48,631 nt of DNA from an uncultured Methanobrevibacter sp. (GCF_947166415.1 NZ_CAMVEE010000013.1:1-48631); one strand, 5' to 3'. Shown: positions 35,350-44,675, counted from the stretch's first letter. The notes: generated from the sequence alone by a model not told the origin. Program-made: numbers and translations.

Positions 35350-36309
35350 TTAAATTACTTCAAAATCGATTAATATTATTTTATTGGAAATTAGTTTAGG
35401 GTCATCATCGATTTCTTCAGATAATTTTGTGGTAATGTACTTTTTGTTGTCATCAGCAAAGACAGTTGCCATATTGTATTCATCGCTGTTCATTATCACG
35501 CCGGCTAGGAAGTTTGCACCGCTGGAAATACCGATTCCCAAACCGAATTCCTTTGCTATTATTTTTGACATGTTGATTGCATCGCAGTCATGTATCAAGA
35601 CAATGTCGTCTATCAAATCAGGTTCCACAATACCTGGAATAAAGTCGTCACCGATTCCTTCAATCATGTGGCTTCCCTCTTCCATGCCCATTTTAAGTAT
35701 GGATAGTGTGGAAGGTTCTAGAGCAAATATTTTGGAATCCGGATTGTTGTCCTTCAATCTTTTTCCGATTCCCATCAATGTGCCTCCGGTTCCGATACCT
35801 GAAACAAAGGCATTTACATCTGGAAAATCATCTATGATTTCCTTACCGGTTGAAAGGTATTGTGCCTCAACGTTGAGTTCATTATCAAATTGGAGTGGTC
35901 TGAATGCATCATTTTCTTTTGCAAAGTCTTCAGCAAGTTTTAATGCTCCTTTAAATCCACCTTCCTCTTTGGAAATTAGATGTACGTGGGCACCAAACAT
36001 TTCAATGATTTTTCTCCTTTCGATGGATACCCAATCAGGCATGAATATATGAACGTCATGGCCATAAAGAGCGCCGATTGCACTGAATGCAATTCCGGTG
36101 TTTCCGCTTGTAACCTCTACAATGCTTTGACCTTCCTTCAAATTGCCGTTTTCTCTTTCTTTTTGAATAATGTATAATGCAATCCTGTCCTTTATACTTC
36201 CGGAATAGTTGTAAAATTCAAGTTTAGTGTATATGCTGTCTTTTCTTCCTTCGTATTCATAGTTAATCTTTATCATTGGTGTATTTCCAACTAATTTTTC
36301 CACGTTCAT
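35350..36309 (-). CDS. Cysteine synthase family PLP enzyme
   Basis: This 319-residue protein belongs to the beta-substituting PLP fold II family. The signatures are KLVGNTPMI, SGSIKDR with the PLP Lys (K40), EVTSGNTGIAF (PLP phosphate/substrate loop), GIGTGGTLMGIG (phosphate-binding Gly loop) and GISSGANF at the C-terminus. It probably makes cysteine from O-acetylserine or O-phosphoserine and sulfide. Which donor it uses is not settled by these motifs. The longer frame begins at a TTG (36318); the ATG at 36309 has GGATTG upstream and is preferred. Confidence 0.92.
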   Translation of the reverse strand: MNVEKLVGNTPMIKINYEYEGRKDSIYTKLEFYNYSGSIKDRIALYIIQKERENGNLKEGQSIVEVTSGNTGIAFSAIGALYGHDVHIFMPDWVSIERRKIIEMFGAHVHLISKEEGGFKGALKLAEDFAKENDAFRPLQFDNELNVEAQYLSTGKEIIDDFPDVNAFVSGIGTGGTLMGIGKRLKDNNPDSKIFALEPSTLSILKMGMEEGSHMIEGIGDDFIPGIVEPDLIDDIVLIHDCDAINMSKIIAKEFGLGIGISSGANFLAGVIMNSDEYNMATVFADDNKKYITTKLSEEIDDDPKLISNKIILIDFEVI

Positions 36310-36417
36310 AACATTCAATCCAATTCAATAATAGCTAATATAACATTTTCATTTATGTATTTTGATAATAAAATACTTTATTAAAATAATTTCTCATATG
36401 GAGGATATTTCCTTTTT

Positions 36418-36903
36418 TTATTGTTTGGTCCATTGATAGGCTATTCTTGGAGATTCTCTCACAAATATTGTTCCGCACTTTCCAAATCCATTTTTTTCAA
36501 TTAATATCTGCATGATTTTATTGCTGTTGTGAGTGTCTATTCTGATGTTGTCTGATACGCTTTTGCAGTAGTCAATGGCACATTTGAAAATTCCTTTAGC
36601 CTTTCCATCGCTTGCAATCCTATGGATTGTAACATATTCATCTTCGTTAAGCCATTTGCCGTTTTCAATATGCTCATAAGTAGGTTCATTGCCAAAAAAG
36701 AGTGCAAATACTCCATGAGGTCCGTCATCGTCACATATAAGAAAACACTTTTCATTTTCAATGTCATTTTCAATCAGGTCTCTGCTTGGATATGTGTGTC
36801 CCCATTGGTCAGGATTTCCGGATTCAATCATGAAGTCCTGTGCAGTTCTATAGATTATCATAATGTCATTTAAATCTTCATCAATAGCTTTTCTGATATG
36901 CAT
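36418..36903 (-). CDS. GNAT family N-acetyltransferase
   Basis: This 161-residue protein starts MHIRKAIDEDLNDIMIIYRTAQDFM. YVTIHRIASDGKAKGIFKCAIDYCKS covers the region of the acetyl-CoA loop, and IRIDTHNSNKIMQILIEKNGFGKCG is the C-terminal motif of GNAT enzymes. The Q/R-x-x-G-x-G/A signature is weak (DGKAKG). The ORF also opens at a TTG (36915), but GGGGAT lies before the ATG at 36903, so that start is used. The acceptor amine is unknown. It is in line with cysteine synthase but downstream of a different spacer. Confidence 0.85.
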   Translation of the reverse strand: MHIRKAIDEDLNDIMIIYRTAQDFMIESGNPDQWGHTYPSRDLIENDIENEKCFLICDDDGPHGVFALFFGNEPTYEHIENGKWLNEDEYVTIHRIASDGKAKGIFKCAIDYCKSVSDNIRIDTHNSNKIMQILIEKNGFGKCGTIFVRESPRIAYQWTKQ

Positions 36904-36980
36904 GAATATCCCCAAAAATTTTTTATCACTTATATTATTTATATTTCAGATAATATATTAAGTGTTATAGGTGGAGTTCA

Positions 36981-37649
36981 ATGGACAATAAAAAGACAGA
37001 ATATATAGAAAATCCTGACTTGTTCAAAAATGCAGGAAATCCCAAAGGTGAATTGGGCAATGAACTGCTGGACTGGATGACAATAAACCATGAAAACCTT
37101 GCAAAGTGGGGCATAAGTCATTTGGAAATCACTGAAGAAGATGTGATTCTGGATATCGGCTGCGGAAGCGGAGTAAATATTGAAAGATTTCTCAAAATGA
37201 CAGAAAATAAGGTTTGTGGCATTGACTATTCGCATCTTGCCGTGAAGAGATCCGTTCAGCTAAATCAAAAGGCCATTGATGAAGGAAGGTGTGAAATCAC
37301 TGAATGTTCAGTATCAGCCATGCCCTTTGATGATGCCCTATTCGATATTGCAACGGCATTCGAAACAGTTTATTTCTGGCCCGATATTGTAAATGATTTA
37401 AGGGAAGTCAGAAGAGTATTGAAGGATGACGGAGTAATACTCATTTGCAATGAAGCGGTTCCAAAAGAAGATGACGGTCGCCAAAAGGAACTGTCTGAAC
37501 TGTTGGGCATGACCATTTACTCTGAAGATGAACTGGATGAGAACTTGCGCCATGCAGGATTTTCCGAAGTCATAAGCTTTTTAAAGGAAGGCCATGACAG
37601 CGTAACAGATGAAACGGTTACATGGCTTTGTGTAATAGCAAGAAAATAA
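36981..37649 (+). CDS. Class I SAM-dependent methyltransferase
   Basis: This is a 222-residue protein of the UbiE/COQ5-like class. Motif I is VILDIGCGSGVNI. VCGIDYSHLAVKRSVQL is the acidic loop binding the ribose. SVSAMPFDDALFDIATAFETVYFWPD and VLKDDGVILICNEA are later motifs. It would methylate a small molecule. The N-terminus (about 1-50) is a helical lid. The ribosome binding site AGGTGGAG precedes the ATG by about 6 nt. No neighbour indicates the substrate. Confidence 0.88.
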   Translation: MDNKKTEYIENPDLFKNAGNPKGELGNELLDWMTINHENLAKWGISHLEITEEDVILDIGCGSGVNIERFLKMTENKVCGIDYSHLAVKRSVQLNQKAIDEGRCEITECSVSAMPFDDALFDIATAFETVYFWPDIVNDLREVRRVLKDDGVILICNEAVPKEDDGRQKELSELLGMTIYSEDELDENLRHAGFSEVISFLKEGHDSVTDETVTWLCVIARK

Positions 37650-37679
37650 TTAATATAATGAAAAAGAATACTTTAATCA

Positions 37680-38399
37680 ATGGCTAAAAAAGAATATCTG
37701 GTGATTTTGATTTTATTAATCGTAATATTTGCTTTGAGTATTGCGATTATCAATGTGGATACAAAACAAACAAATTCAACCAATGTCACACATGAAATCA
37801 TAGCAAATGATACATTGCAGGATTCAGGCACCGTTGAAGTAATCAGAAATCTTGGAAATCATGGCTCCAAAAGGATAGCCTATGTTGTTGGTGTTCATCC
37901 TTTGGAAAACGAGACACATAAAACCTTGCTTAAGATGTTGCCTAGCCTAACAGACTTGAATTATTGCTATGATATTTACATTATCAATGTAACTGAAGAT
38001 ATAGGATATTATGGTGACGGCTCATCGGATGACAGTCCTGGAAGGCAGCACGGTCAGGACCTGGCATTGAAATATGTTTATCCCCAAATTATAAATGGAG
38101 GATATGATCTGGCTGTTGACATTCATTCCAATGTTGGGGCCTATCCTTATAAGACTTTTGTTTTCAGTCCAGTTAAGGAATCAAAAAGCGTGAATTATGC
38201 TTATGAAGTTGCAGGAAATTCACAAAACATATCCTATTATGCTCCGGATTCCACTACGAGCGGTCCGTATTTGACTATTCCATTAAATCAGAATGGTATT
38301 CCTGCATTTTATTTTGAGGAATACAGCTTTGCATCTCAGGATGAAAAGGATATGCACATGCTGGAACTTATAAATTCTGTTGACAATTTAAGCTTATGA
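37680..38399 (+). CDS. Membrane-anchored M14/aspartoacylase-like protein (putative zinc peptidase or amidase)
   Basis: This 239-residue protein has an N-terminal membrane helix (about 6-26) and an outside domain. Possible zinc ligands of the M14/AstE-type fold are H73-x2-E76 (VVGVHPLENE) and H149 (VDIHSNVG). R122 (GRQHGQD) and E213-E214 (AFYFEEY) fit the substrate Arg and catalytic Glu. The order HxxE, R, H, E matches zinc carboxypeptidases and succinylglutamate desuccinylase/aspartoacylases. It could trim peptides of the cell wall or surface proteins (inference). The match is by eye only. It lies 30 nt after the methyltransferase. Confidence 0.6.
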   Translation: MAKKEYLVILILLIVIFALSIAIINVDTKQTNSTNVTHEIIANDTLQDSGTVEVIRNLGNHGSKRIAYVVGVHPLENETHKTLLKMLPSLTDLNYCYDIYIINVTEDIGYYGDGSSDDSPGRQHGQDLALKYVYPQIINGGYDLAVDIHSNVGAYPYKTFVFSPVKESKSVNYAYEVAGNSQNISYYAPDSTTSGPYLTIPLNQNGIPAFYFEEYSFASQDEKDMHMLELINSVDNLSL

Positions 38400-38459
38400 T
38401 GGCAAATTTCGAAAGCCTTAAATACTTTAATGCACAATTTATACACAAGGTGATAATAA

Positions 38460-38831
38460 ATGTATATAACAATACAATCATTTAATAAATTGCACGGTTC
38501 AAAACCTCTTAAACTTGGCGGAATCGTGAAACTTGTTAAAGAACCTGACAACAAATATGATTCAGAAGCAATAGCTTGTGAAATGAGATATTTCGGAAAG
38601 ATTGGGTATGTATCAAACAGCACTTCAACCGTTGCTAAAGGAACAATGAGTGGAGGCCGGGTATACGATAAGATCAGTGACGAATATTTCGCAAGAATTC
38701 AATTCATTATAGGCACTGATGCAATTGCAAAAGTGCTCAGTGAAGAAGAATTCATCAAGGAAGTTGAAAATCCTGAAAGCGATGTTCATTTTTTATGCGA
38801 CCATCTCGAAGAACTTGAACTTAAAGGATGA
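38460..38831 (+). CDS. HIRAN domain protein
   Basis: This is a 123-residue protein. GIVKLVKEPDNKYDSEAIAC and FGKIGYVSNSTS match the HIRAN domain core (V-x-L-x-x-E-P-x-N-x-Y-D-x-x-A-I then G-x-x-I-G-Y-V). In eukaryotic HLTF-type proteins this domain binds single-stranded 3' DNA ends, and stand-alone bacterial and archaeal copies are linked to DNA processing. Here it is nearly the whole protein, with a helical C-terminal extension (about 90-123). GGTGAT lies 7 nt before the ATG. The next gene starts 4 nt after the stop, so the two form an operon. Confidence 0.85.
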   Translation: MYITIQSFNKLHGSKPLKLGGIVKLVKEPDNKYDSEAIACEMRYFGKIGYVSNSTSTVAKGTMSGGRVYDKISDEYFARIQFIIGTDAIAKVLSEEEFIKEVENPESDVHFLCDHLEELELKG

Positions 38832-38835
38832 TATT

Positions 38836-39783
38836 ATGATAATTGAAGATAATGAAATTGACTCAAACATTGAGTTATTAACACCACAATCACATGAAAA
38901 CGTAGCCATAATTCCTCTTAAATCTGAAAAAAAGTACATTGACGTATTGACTCTTAAAAAAGGAATGGAATTGGGTTTGGTTGAAGTAACGGAATGTGAA
39001 CATTCCACAGTAAGCACTGTCATTGTAAAGAATAATGCCGTTACCCCATTGATATTGATAGATGGCGAGGAAATAGTCGGTGGAGACCAGAACAGGATAG
39101 TAAATGCAACCACAGTAATAGCTCCAAATTCCCAGTCACATATTTCTGTAAGCTGCACTGAACGTGGCCGTTGGGCATATAAAAGCGAATTTGCAAGTTC
39201 TATTCATATTGCAGATTTAAATACTCGTGTTGCAAAGGAAAAGGCATTCAGATCCAACAGGCCGGTTCAAAATGAAGTATGGTCATCAATCGATGCCCTT
39301 GAAAGACGCAATAATTATCACTCAAAAACAAGTGCGATGTCTGAAAGCTATGAGAATGCGAAGACAAATTTCAAAGAAATCCTAAAGTCATTTGAAATTG
39401 TAGACGGACAAACAGGAGTTTTAATCATCATAAACGGTGAAATCAAAGGTTTTGAATTATTTTTAAGCTCCGAAATTTACAAAGACTTTCACGAAAAGAT
39501 TTTAAAAAGTTATATTATAGGTTCTGATGTGGAAAACATGACTTTCACAATCAATGTGGACAGGGCTAGACAAGTAATTGAAAATGCCTTTGATTCAACT
39601 TTTGAATCCAAGCCAACAAAAGGATTGGAAAAAGCCTATGAATTCGAAAACCCGGAAGGCATTGGAAAAGCCTACATTTTCGAAAATGAAATAATCCATT
39701 TGTCCTACTTCAACAGCGTTTCAGATGATGAATCTGATGAGGCATTAGTGAATGCTGATGTAAATTATGCGGTTAGAGACTGA
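38836..39783 (+). CDS. ARPP-1 (DUF6569-like) domain protein
   Basis: This 315-residue cytosolic protein resembles the ARPP-1 family. KGMELGLVEVTE, VKNNAVTPLILIDGEEIVGGDQNR, VNATTVIAPNS and VSCTERGRWAY are the conserved core. The later part (about 190-315) is less conserved and has a strand-rich end. The family was named for association with ADP-ribosylglycohydrolase and rhodanese-phosphatase proteins and has no proved activity. An ORF opening at 38719 overlaps the HIRAN gene, but GGATGAT before 38836 fixes this start. It ends in a hairpin terminator. Confidence 0.78.
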   Translation: MIIEDNEIDSNIELLTPQSHENVAIIPLKSEKKYIDVLTLKKGMELGLVEVTECEHSTVSTVIVKNNAVTPLILIDGEEIVGGDQNRIVNATTVIAPNSQSHISVSCTERGRWAYKSEFASSIHIADLNTRVAKEKAFRSNRPVQNEVWSSIDALERRNNYHSKTSAMSESYENAKTNFKEILKSFEIVDGQTGVLIIINGEIKGFELFLSSEIYKDFHEKILKSYIIGSDVENMTFTINVDRARQVIENAFDSTFESKPTKGLEKAYEFENPEGIGKAYIFENEIIHLSYFNSVSDDESDEALVNADVNYAVRD

Positions 39784-39805
39784 TTTCTCTAATCTATTTT
39801 TTTTT
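39773..39805 (+). terminator. Terminator of the HIRAN/ARPP-1 operon
   Basis: The stem TTAGAGA (39773-39779) / TCTCTAA (39786-39792) with a 6-nt loop is followed by a run of nine T. The TGA stop lies in the loop. Confidence 0.6.
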
Positions 39806-39814
39806 AATGTTTAT

Positions 39815-40531
39815 TTAAATGTCATCAAACAAAATCTGATGGCCGCATTCAGGGCAGAACAGTGAATCGGAATCTAGCTTATGTCCACAGTTAGTGCAAT
39901 ATACATCATCACTATAGATTACAGCCTTACGAATTTCAAGTTCCTCTTCGGAAATCTTTCCTTCTTCAAATAGACTGTACAATTCCAAAAGGCCATCTAT
40001 TTCATCATAGCTTTCATTATCAATGTTGTCTTCGAGGATTTCCTTCAAGGGTGTTGCTAAATCTTCATTTATTGCGAAAATCAAATCCCTGTCTTCAAGT
40101 TTGATCAATACTTTCTTTTTGGACCATCCGCCATCGAGTATTTCAATTTCATCCATTTGGGAGTATAATATTTTTTCGTTTGTTTCTTTGATGGTTATTC
40201 CGTCATGGTCTAAAAGCAAGTCTGTACCGACCCATTCATCATCATTTGAGGGAATATTAATCCAAACCTTTCGCTCTTTGAAGATGGTTTCCTTCTGTTT
40301 TTTAATCTTTTCAAGTTTCAGATTAATGGAATCGACAGAATCCTGAAATTCCGCAATCAGCTCTTCAGTAATGATGTCTTCATCAATCTTAAGGTTTTTT
40401 GAGTTTAGAAATTTTAAAAAAAGCTTGTTTGGAGAGCCGAATGTATTGATTAAGTTATAATCTTCCAATAGCTCTTCATTCTGTTCAAGTATGTCATTTT
40501 GGGTATTTCTTAAAAGATCTTTTAATCCCAT
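39815..40531 (-). CDS. SHOCT-like and zinc-ribbon protein
   Basis: This is a 238-residue protein. The N-terminal part (1-85) is helical with a coiled-coil stretch (SINLKLEKIKKQKETI). Residues about 95-160 form a strand-rich PH-like segment (WVGTDLLLDHDGITIKE, KKVLIKLEDRDLIFAI). Residues 175-205 match a SHOCT motif (LLELYSLFEEGKISEEELEIRK). A C-terminal zinc ribbon has CTNCGHKLDSDSLFCPECG. Such modules often act as oligomerising or membrane-targeting adaptors. The role is unknown. It converges on the ARPP-1 gene and is followed by the MFS gene's spacer. Confidence 0.7.
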   Translation of the reverse strand: MGLKDLLRNTQNDILEQNEELLEDYNLINTFGSPNKLFLKFLNSKNLKIDEDIITEELIAEFQDSVDSINLKLEKIKKQKETIFKERKVWINIPSNDDEWVGTDLLLDHDGITIKETNEKILYSQMDEIEILDGGWSKKKVLIKLEDRDLIFAINEDLATPLKEILEDNIDNESYDEIDGLLELYSLFEEGKISEEELEIRKAVIYSDDVYCTNCGHKLDSDSLFCPECGHQILFDDI

Positions 40532-40576
40532 ATTAATATGTATTGATTTTTTAAATATTAATCTTACTGTTTAATC

Positions 40577-41965
40577 TTATAAGTTTGATTTCATGGTTTC
40601 CATCTGTTCATCGCGGCTTTTTAATTTCAGGGTAAACAGGAATGCGATGAATGCAACAATAGCTGCCAAAATTAAACTGACCTTATAACCCATAATTCCT
40701 GAAAAAGATGCAATTATTCCTCCGATGAGTGCTCCACCTATCAGTTGTCCTGCACTTGACAGCATGTTTACGATAGCCTGGCCAGCACCTCTTTCCTGTG
40801 GTTTGGCTTCACATAAAACGATATACCTTAATGGTGCTCCAATAATTGTCACCATTCCCGTACCGATTAAACAGCCGGCTACAATAAATAATAAGAAATT
40901 ATTAGGGTATATTGCAATAACAATCAGGCCGAATGTTAAAATTAATGTTCCGACTGCCATAATCTTACGTGAACCTGCTGAATCAAGGATTTTACCGAGT
41001 ATCGGTGCAGCAACGGCATTTGCTCCTAAAATCGGAATCAGCATTAGGCTTGCGAATTGTTCATTCAGGCCCATTGAAAGGATAACAAGTGATGGAATGA
41101 ATATTGCTGATGAATATATTATCCCATAGCATAATGTTTCAATGCATGCAATTGCAATCTCTCTGTTTTTCAGCATGTGTATAGGTACGATTGAATCCTG
41201 TGCCCTTTTTTCAATTCTAAAGAATATCGGAATAAGAATGATGAAAATTATTAGGAATGGAGCCACATTTAAGGACAAAAGACTGTTCACAAAATTGCTT
41301 GAATCTATTTGATTCAATCCGTAGGCCAATAATATCGCAAGCAAACTCAGCATCAGAATTCCCAAATAATCTATTTTCAGTTTTCTTTCATGTTCTGCAT
41401 CTGGAAGGATGTAGAATGCAAACAGCACCAGCAATATACTGATTGGGATGTTAATTGTAAAGCACCAATTCCAGCCAAATGGAATCAATGCTGCCCCAAC
41501 CAAAGGACCTCCAATTGCAGAAATTCCGAACACGCTTCCAAGAATCCCCAATGCTTTTCCCCTTTCGTCAAGTGGGAATGCATCGCCTACGAATGCTCCG
41601 GCTACCGGGAAGAGGCCTCCGCAACCAAAACCTTGAATGATTCTTCCAAGAAATATTGATTCGATATTAAAGGAAAATGCGATTAGGCAAGAGCCTATTC
41701 CAAAGAGTATTACGTCCAAGATGAAAATCTTTTTTCTGCCGTAAAAGTCTGAAAACTTCGCCATGACGGGAGATCCGATCATGAATGTGATTACAAATAA
41801 TGTAAATATCCAGCTTGACTCCCTGCTTGTCAGATGCAAGCTTTGCTCAATTGATGGCAGTACCGGACCGATGATTCCAGTATCCAATGATCCCATAAAT
41901 ACGCCTATCAGGAATAATAAAAGTATCATGTTTCGTGTTTTTCTATCCAAGGTTTTGTTTTTCAT
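40577..41965 (-). CDS. MFS drug exporter, DHA2 (EmrB/QacA) family
   Basis: This is a 462-residue protein with about fourteen membrane helices. GVFMGSLDTGIIGPVLP is motif D1, GSPVMAKFSDFYGRKKIF is motif A and LGSVFGISAIGGPLVGAALIP is motif C of drug:H+ antiporters. The length and a central helix-rich loop suit the 14-helix DHA2 group. It would pump small hydrophobic compounds out of the cell in exchange for protons. No regulator gene lies beside it. The ATG at 41965 has no strong ribosome binding site. Confidence 0.9.
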   Translation of the reverse strand: MKNKTLDRKTRNMILLLFLIGVFMGSLDTGIIGPVLPSIEQSLHLTSRESSWIFTLFVITFMIGSPVMAKFSDFYGRKKIFILDVILFGIGSCLIAFSFNIESIFLGRIIQGFGCGGLFPVAGAFVGDAFPLDERGKALGILGSVFGISAIGGPLVGAALIPFGWNWCFTINIPISILLVLFAFYILPDAEHERKLKIDYLGILMLSLLAILLAYGLNQIDSSNFVNSLLSLNVAPFLIIFIILIPIFFRIEKRAQDSIVPIHMLKNREIAIACIETLCYGIIYSSAIFIPSLVILSMGLNEQFASLMLIPILGANAVAAPILGKILDSAGSRKIMAVGTLILTFGLIVIAIYPNNFLLFIVAGCLIGTGMVTIIGAPLRYIVLCEAKPQERGAGQAIVNMLSSAGQLIGGALIGGIIASFSGIMGYKVSLILAAIVAFIAFLFTLKLKSRDEQMETMKSNL

Positions 41966-42143
41966 TGTATTTCATTTAAAATTTTATATTTATAGTTATT
42001 TATTAACATTATCTTATATCTATTGTGAAGTTTAGATTACATTAAATCCTAGGGTTTTTTTGTAACTTCTTTTTTAAGAAAGACTTTTTTAAATGAAAGG
42101 AATAAAATATTAATTATATTAACACTTTAAGGTTTTGGACATT

Positions 42144-42959
42144 ATGAAGATTTTAATATCAAATGATGATGGGGTTTTTTCACCGGGGATATTGGCAGCA
42201 AGGCAGGCGGTTGAAGATTTGGCTGATGTGACAGTTGTTGCACCTGATGAAAATAACAGCAGTGTAGGGCGCCGAATGTCATTATTCAAACATTTGAAAT
42301 TGCTTTCCTGTGAACTTGAAGACGGAAGCGAAGCATATTCAGTTTCAGGCAGCCCTGCAGATGCCGTGATAGTAGGTGCAAATTATGTAATGGATGAAAA
42401 GCCTGACCTGGTCATAACTGGAATAAATCAGGGAGTCAACATAAGCTGCGATATAACATCATCCGGTACAGTTTGCGCCGCTTTTGAGGCGGTCAGTTTA
42501 GGCATTCCCGCAATTGCCGCTTCCCTATTCATTGATCCCAAAACTTCATATAAGCAGGATGAAAAAGGTGAATGGTATCTGGAATATGACTTCGATTTGG
42601 CAAAGCAGGTTTTGCATGACCTTGTATTGAAGATTATTAATGAAGGATTTCCTGAAGGTGTCGATTTGTTTAATTTGAATGTGCCGACAAATTATGACTC
42701 AGAAGAGGTAAAAATCACCCATCTGTCACATAAGATGCTGGATAAGATGGTAATTGACAATACTCATGAGGAAAAATCAGAGATTTTTAACTATCCTCTG
42801 GATGAAGGTCAAAACAGTGATGATTTGGTAATGATTACATCAAATCTGGTTCAGGAATATGAAGAAAACAGTGACGGACATGCTTTATTTGTCGAAAAAA
42901 GACCTAGTCTTACTCCACTTACTGTCAACATGACCTACAAAGATTTGAAAGACTGGTAA
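42144..42959 (+). CDS. surE: 5'/3'-nucleotidase SurE
   Basis: This is a 271-residue protein. MKILISNDDG supplies the metal-binding D8 and D9. APDENNSSVGRRMSL has the Ser (about 39-40) and Arg of the active site. ITGINQGVN gives N95, the last metal ligand. SurE removes phosphate from nucleoside monophosphates and helps cells in stationary phase. The ORF opens earlier at a TTG (42135), but the ATG at 42144 begins exactly at the family start. TAAGG lies about 13 nt upstream. The C-terminal half (about 140-271) is the usual tetramerisation extension. Confidence 0.95.
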   Translation: MKILISNDDGVFSPGILAARQAVEDLADVTVVAPDENNSSVGRRMSLFKHLKLLSCELEDGSEAYSVSGSPADAVIVGANYVMDEKPDLVITGINQGVNISCDITSSGTVCAAFEAVSLGIPAIAASLFIDPKTSYKQDEKGEWYLEYDFDLAKQVLHDLVLKIINEGFPEGVDLFNLNVPTNYDSEEVKITHLSHKMLDKMVIDNTHEEKSEIFNYPLDEGQNSDDLVMITSNLVQEYEENSDGHALFVEKRPSLTPLTVNMTYKDLKDW

Positions 42960-43035
42960 ATATGTTATACCTTATTTAAAATTAGCAATGGTTACTATTT
43001 AGTTCAATAATATGATTTAATAGGATTGGGTAATT

Positions 43036-44490
43036 GTGAATCGGAATAATTTATTTGTACTTGTTTGTTTATTGATAATATTTATTTGTTGCATCGGCAA
43101 TGCCAGTGCTAATTCTGGCGATGCAATCAATGAAATAAATTCAAGTGACTGTGGAGGATATGATTCATTGGAAGTCCAAAACGATACTGATTTGAAATAT
43201 CAAAATGATGATTGTGCAATAGATAAATCAGAATCAAATGGCACTAACATATCAATCACATCAGATGAGTCCAATCAGTTATTAACTGATGAAAATAATG
43301 GAGAGATACTGTCTTTTGATGATTTGCAGCAAATGATTAATGATGCTGAAACAGGTTCAATATTGAGATTGACAAACAGTTTTAAATATTCCGGGTCTAT
43401 AGGAGGACAAGGTATTGTCATTTCAAAAAGCCTAACAATTATAGGAAAGAATAACTGTTCCATTGATGGAGTTGGCAAATCAAGAATCTTTAAAATAGGT
43501 TCCGATTGCAAGGTCACAATTGCAGATGTCACATTTAAAAACGGATACTGCAGGGGCATTGTCTCCAAAAGCCAGGATGGTGCTGCAATAAACGCTTTAA
43601 AAGGTTCATCCCTTATTGTTAGAAACTGTATTTTCATGAACAACAAGGTTTACAATGCCAATGGTGCAGCCATTTATGGAAACGAAAACACAATGATTAA
43701 AATCATGAATTCCAAGTTTATAGGAAATGAGGCGATTCGCTCAAGCAATGTGGCATTTAACAAATTCAAAAGGGGAATCGGCTCAGCAGTATATGTTAAT
43801 ATAGGTTCAATCCTAAGGACTGACAATTCCATTTACCAAAAGAATGCAGCATATGCGAGCACTATTTATGTGGCAAGCTATGAAAACAGTAAGTATTCTT
43901 TAAGCACTGCAATGATTAACAATTGCAGATTCTATTATAATACTGCTAAGATACACAGCATTTTCTATCTGGACAAATTTTCAAAAGGGTCTGTAGGGGC
44001 TACTGTATTCAAAGGTAACAGGGTTTATGATTCAGGTTCAATATTGAAATTGGATGCATCAAAATCATTTGTAGTCCAGAATTCCAAATTTGTAAAGAAT
44101 ACTGCTGTAAGTGGAATAATTTACCTCGGAGAATTTAAGGACAGCAAGCTTGGATATGGCACATCCACCGTTAAGGTAACCACATGCAGTTTCTATTATA
44201 ATAAGGCATATTGTGGTGGATCTATATTTTCCCAATCCGGAAGCCTCAATGTTATAAGCACATTTTTCCTTGGAAATGCAGCCACAAAAAACGGTGGGGC
44301 TATTGCCACAAACAATAATGGTGCGCTCAAATTGTACAATTGCAACTTCAGAAGCAATCGCGCAATGTATGGAGGAGCCATCTATTCTTTCATTAAAGGT
44401 GCCACAGCTACAAAATGTTATTTCATCAACAATTTAGCTTCACGTGCTGGTCCTGATATATATGGAACGGTCACTAATATTTCTTCTTAA
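43036..44490 (+). CDS. Secreted beta-helix adhesin-like protein without a tail domain
   Basis: This is a 484-residue protein with a GTG start. A signal peptide (LFVLVCLLIIFICCIGNASA) is followed by an Asp/Ser-rich region to about 85 and by parallel beta-helix coils from about 90 to the end: FKNGYCRG, NGAAIYGNENT, NGGAIATNNNGALKLYNCNF, MYGGAIYS. Unlike the adhesins at the left edge and at 45940, it stops right after the helix (YGTVTNISS), with no Ig-like or basic domain and no membrane anchor. It may be released or held by partners. AGGATTGGG lies before the GTG. It follows surE at 76 nt. Confidence 0.85.
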   Translation: MNRNNLFVLVCLLIIFICCIGNASANSGDAINEINSSDCGGYDSLEVQNDTDLKYQNDDCAIDKSESNGTNISITSDESNQLLTDENNGEILSFDDLQQMINDAETGSILRLTNSFKYSGSIGGQGIVISKSLTIIGKNNCSIDGVGKSRIFKIGSDCKVTIADVTFKNGYCRGIVSKSQDGAAINALKGSSLIVRNCIFMNNKVYNANGAAIYGNENTMIKIMNSKFIGNEAIRSSNVAFNKFKRGIGSAVYVNIGSILRTDNSIYQKNAAYASTIYVASYENSKYSLSTAMINNCRFYYNTAKIHSIFYLDKFSKGSVGATVFKGNRVYDSGSILKLDASKSFVVQNSKFVKNTAVSGIIYLGEFKDSKLGYGTSTVKVTTCSFYYNKAYCGGSIFSQSGSLNVISTFFLGNAATKNGGAIATNNNGALKLYNCNFRSNRAMYGGAIYSFIKGATATKCYFINNLASRAGPDIYGTVTNISS

Positions 44491-44675
44491 ATTAATTCAG
44501 TTGGTAATCTTATTTAAGATTCGCCATTTGAATAGAAATTTTACTTATTTCATTGGATAATTTTTAGATTTCTTTAAAAAATATTAAATATTTTAAATGA
44601 TAAATTATTATATATGAAATTATATTTAGTTTTTTTAATTTTTTGTATAATATAATTTATATTTTGGTGATAAAA

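Noticed and set aside
35384..36052. Long plus-strand open frame opposite cysteine synthase
   Set aside because: The opposite strand carries every cysteine synthase motif; this frame is a low-complexity shadow.
38719..38835. N-terminal extension of the ARPP-1 protein
   Set aside because: It overlaps the HIRAN coding region; the ATG at 38836 follows a clear ribosome binding site.
41257..41659. Plus-strand open frames opposite the MFS exporter
   Set aside because: They are antisense to a conserved 14-helix transporter and lack start signals and motifs.
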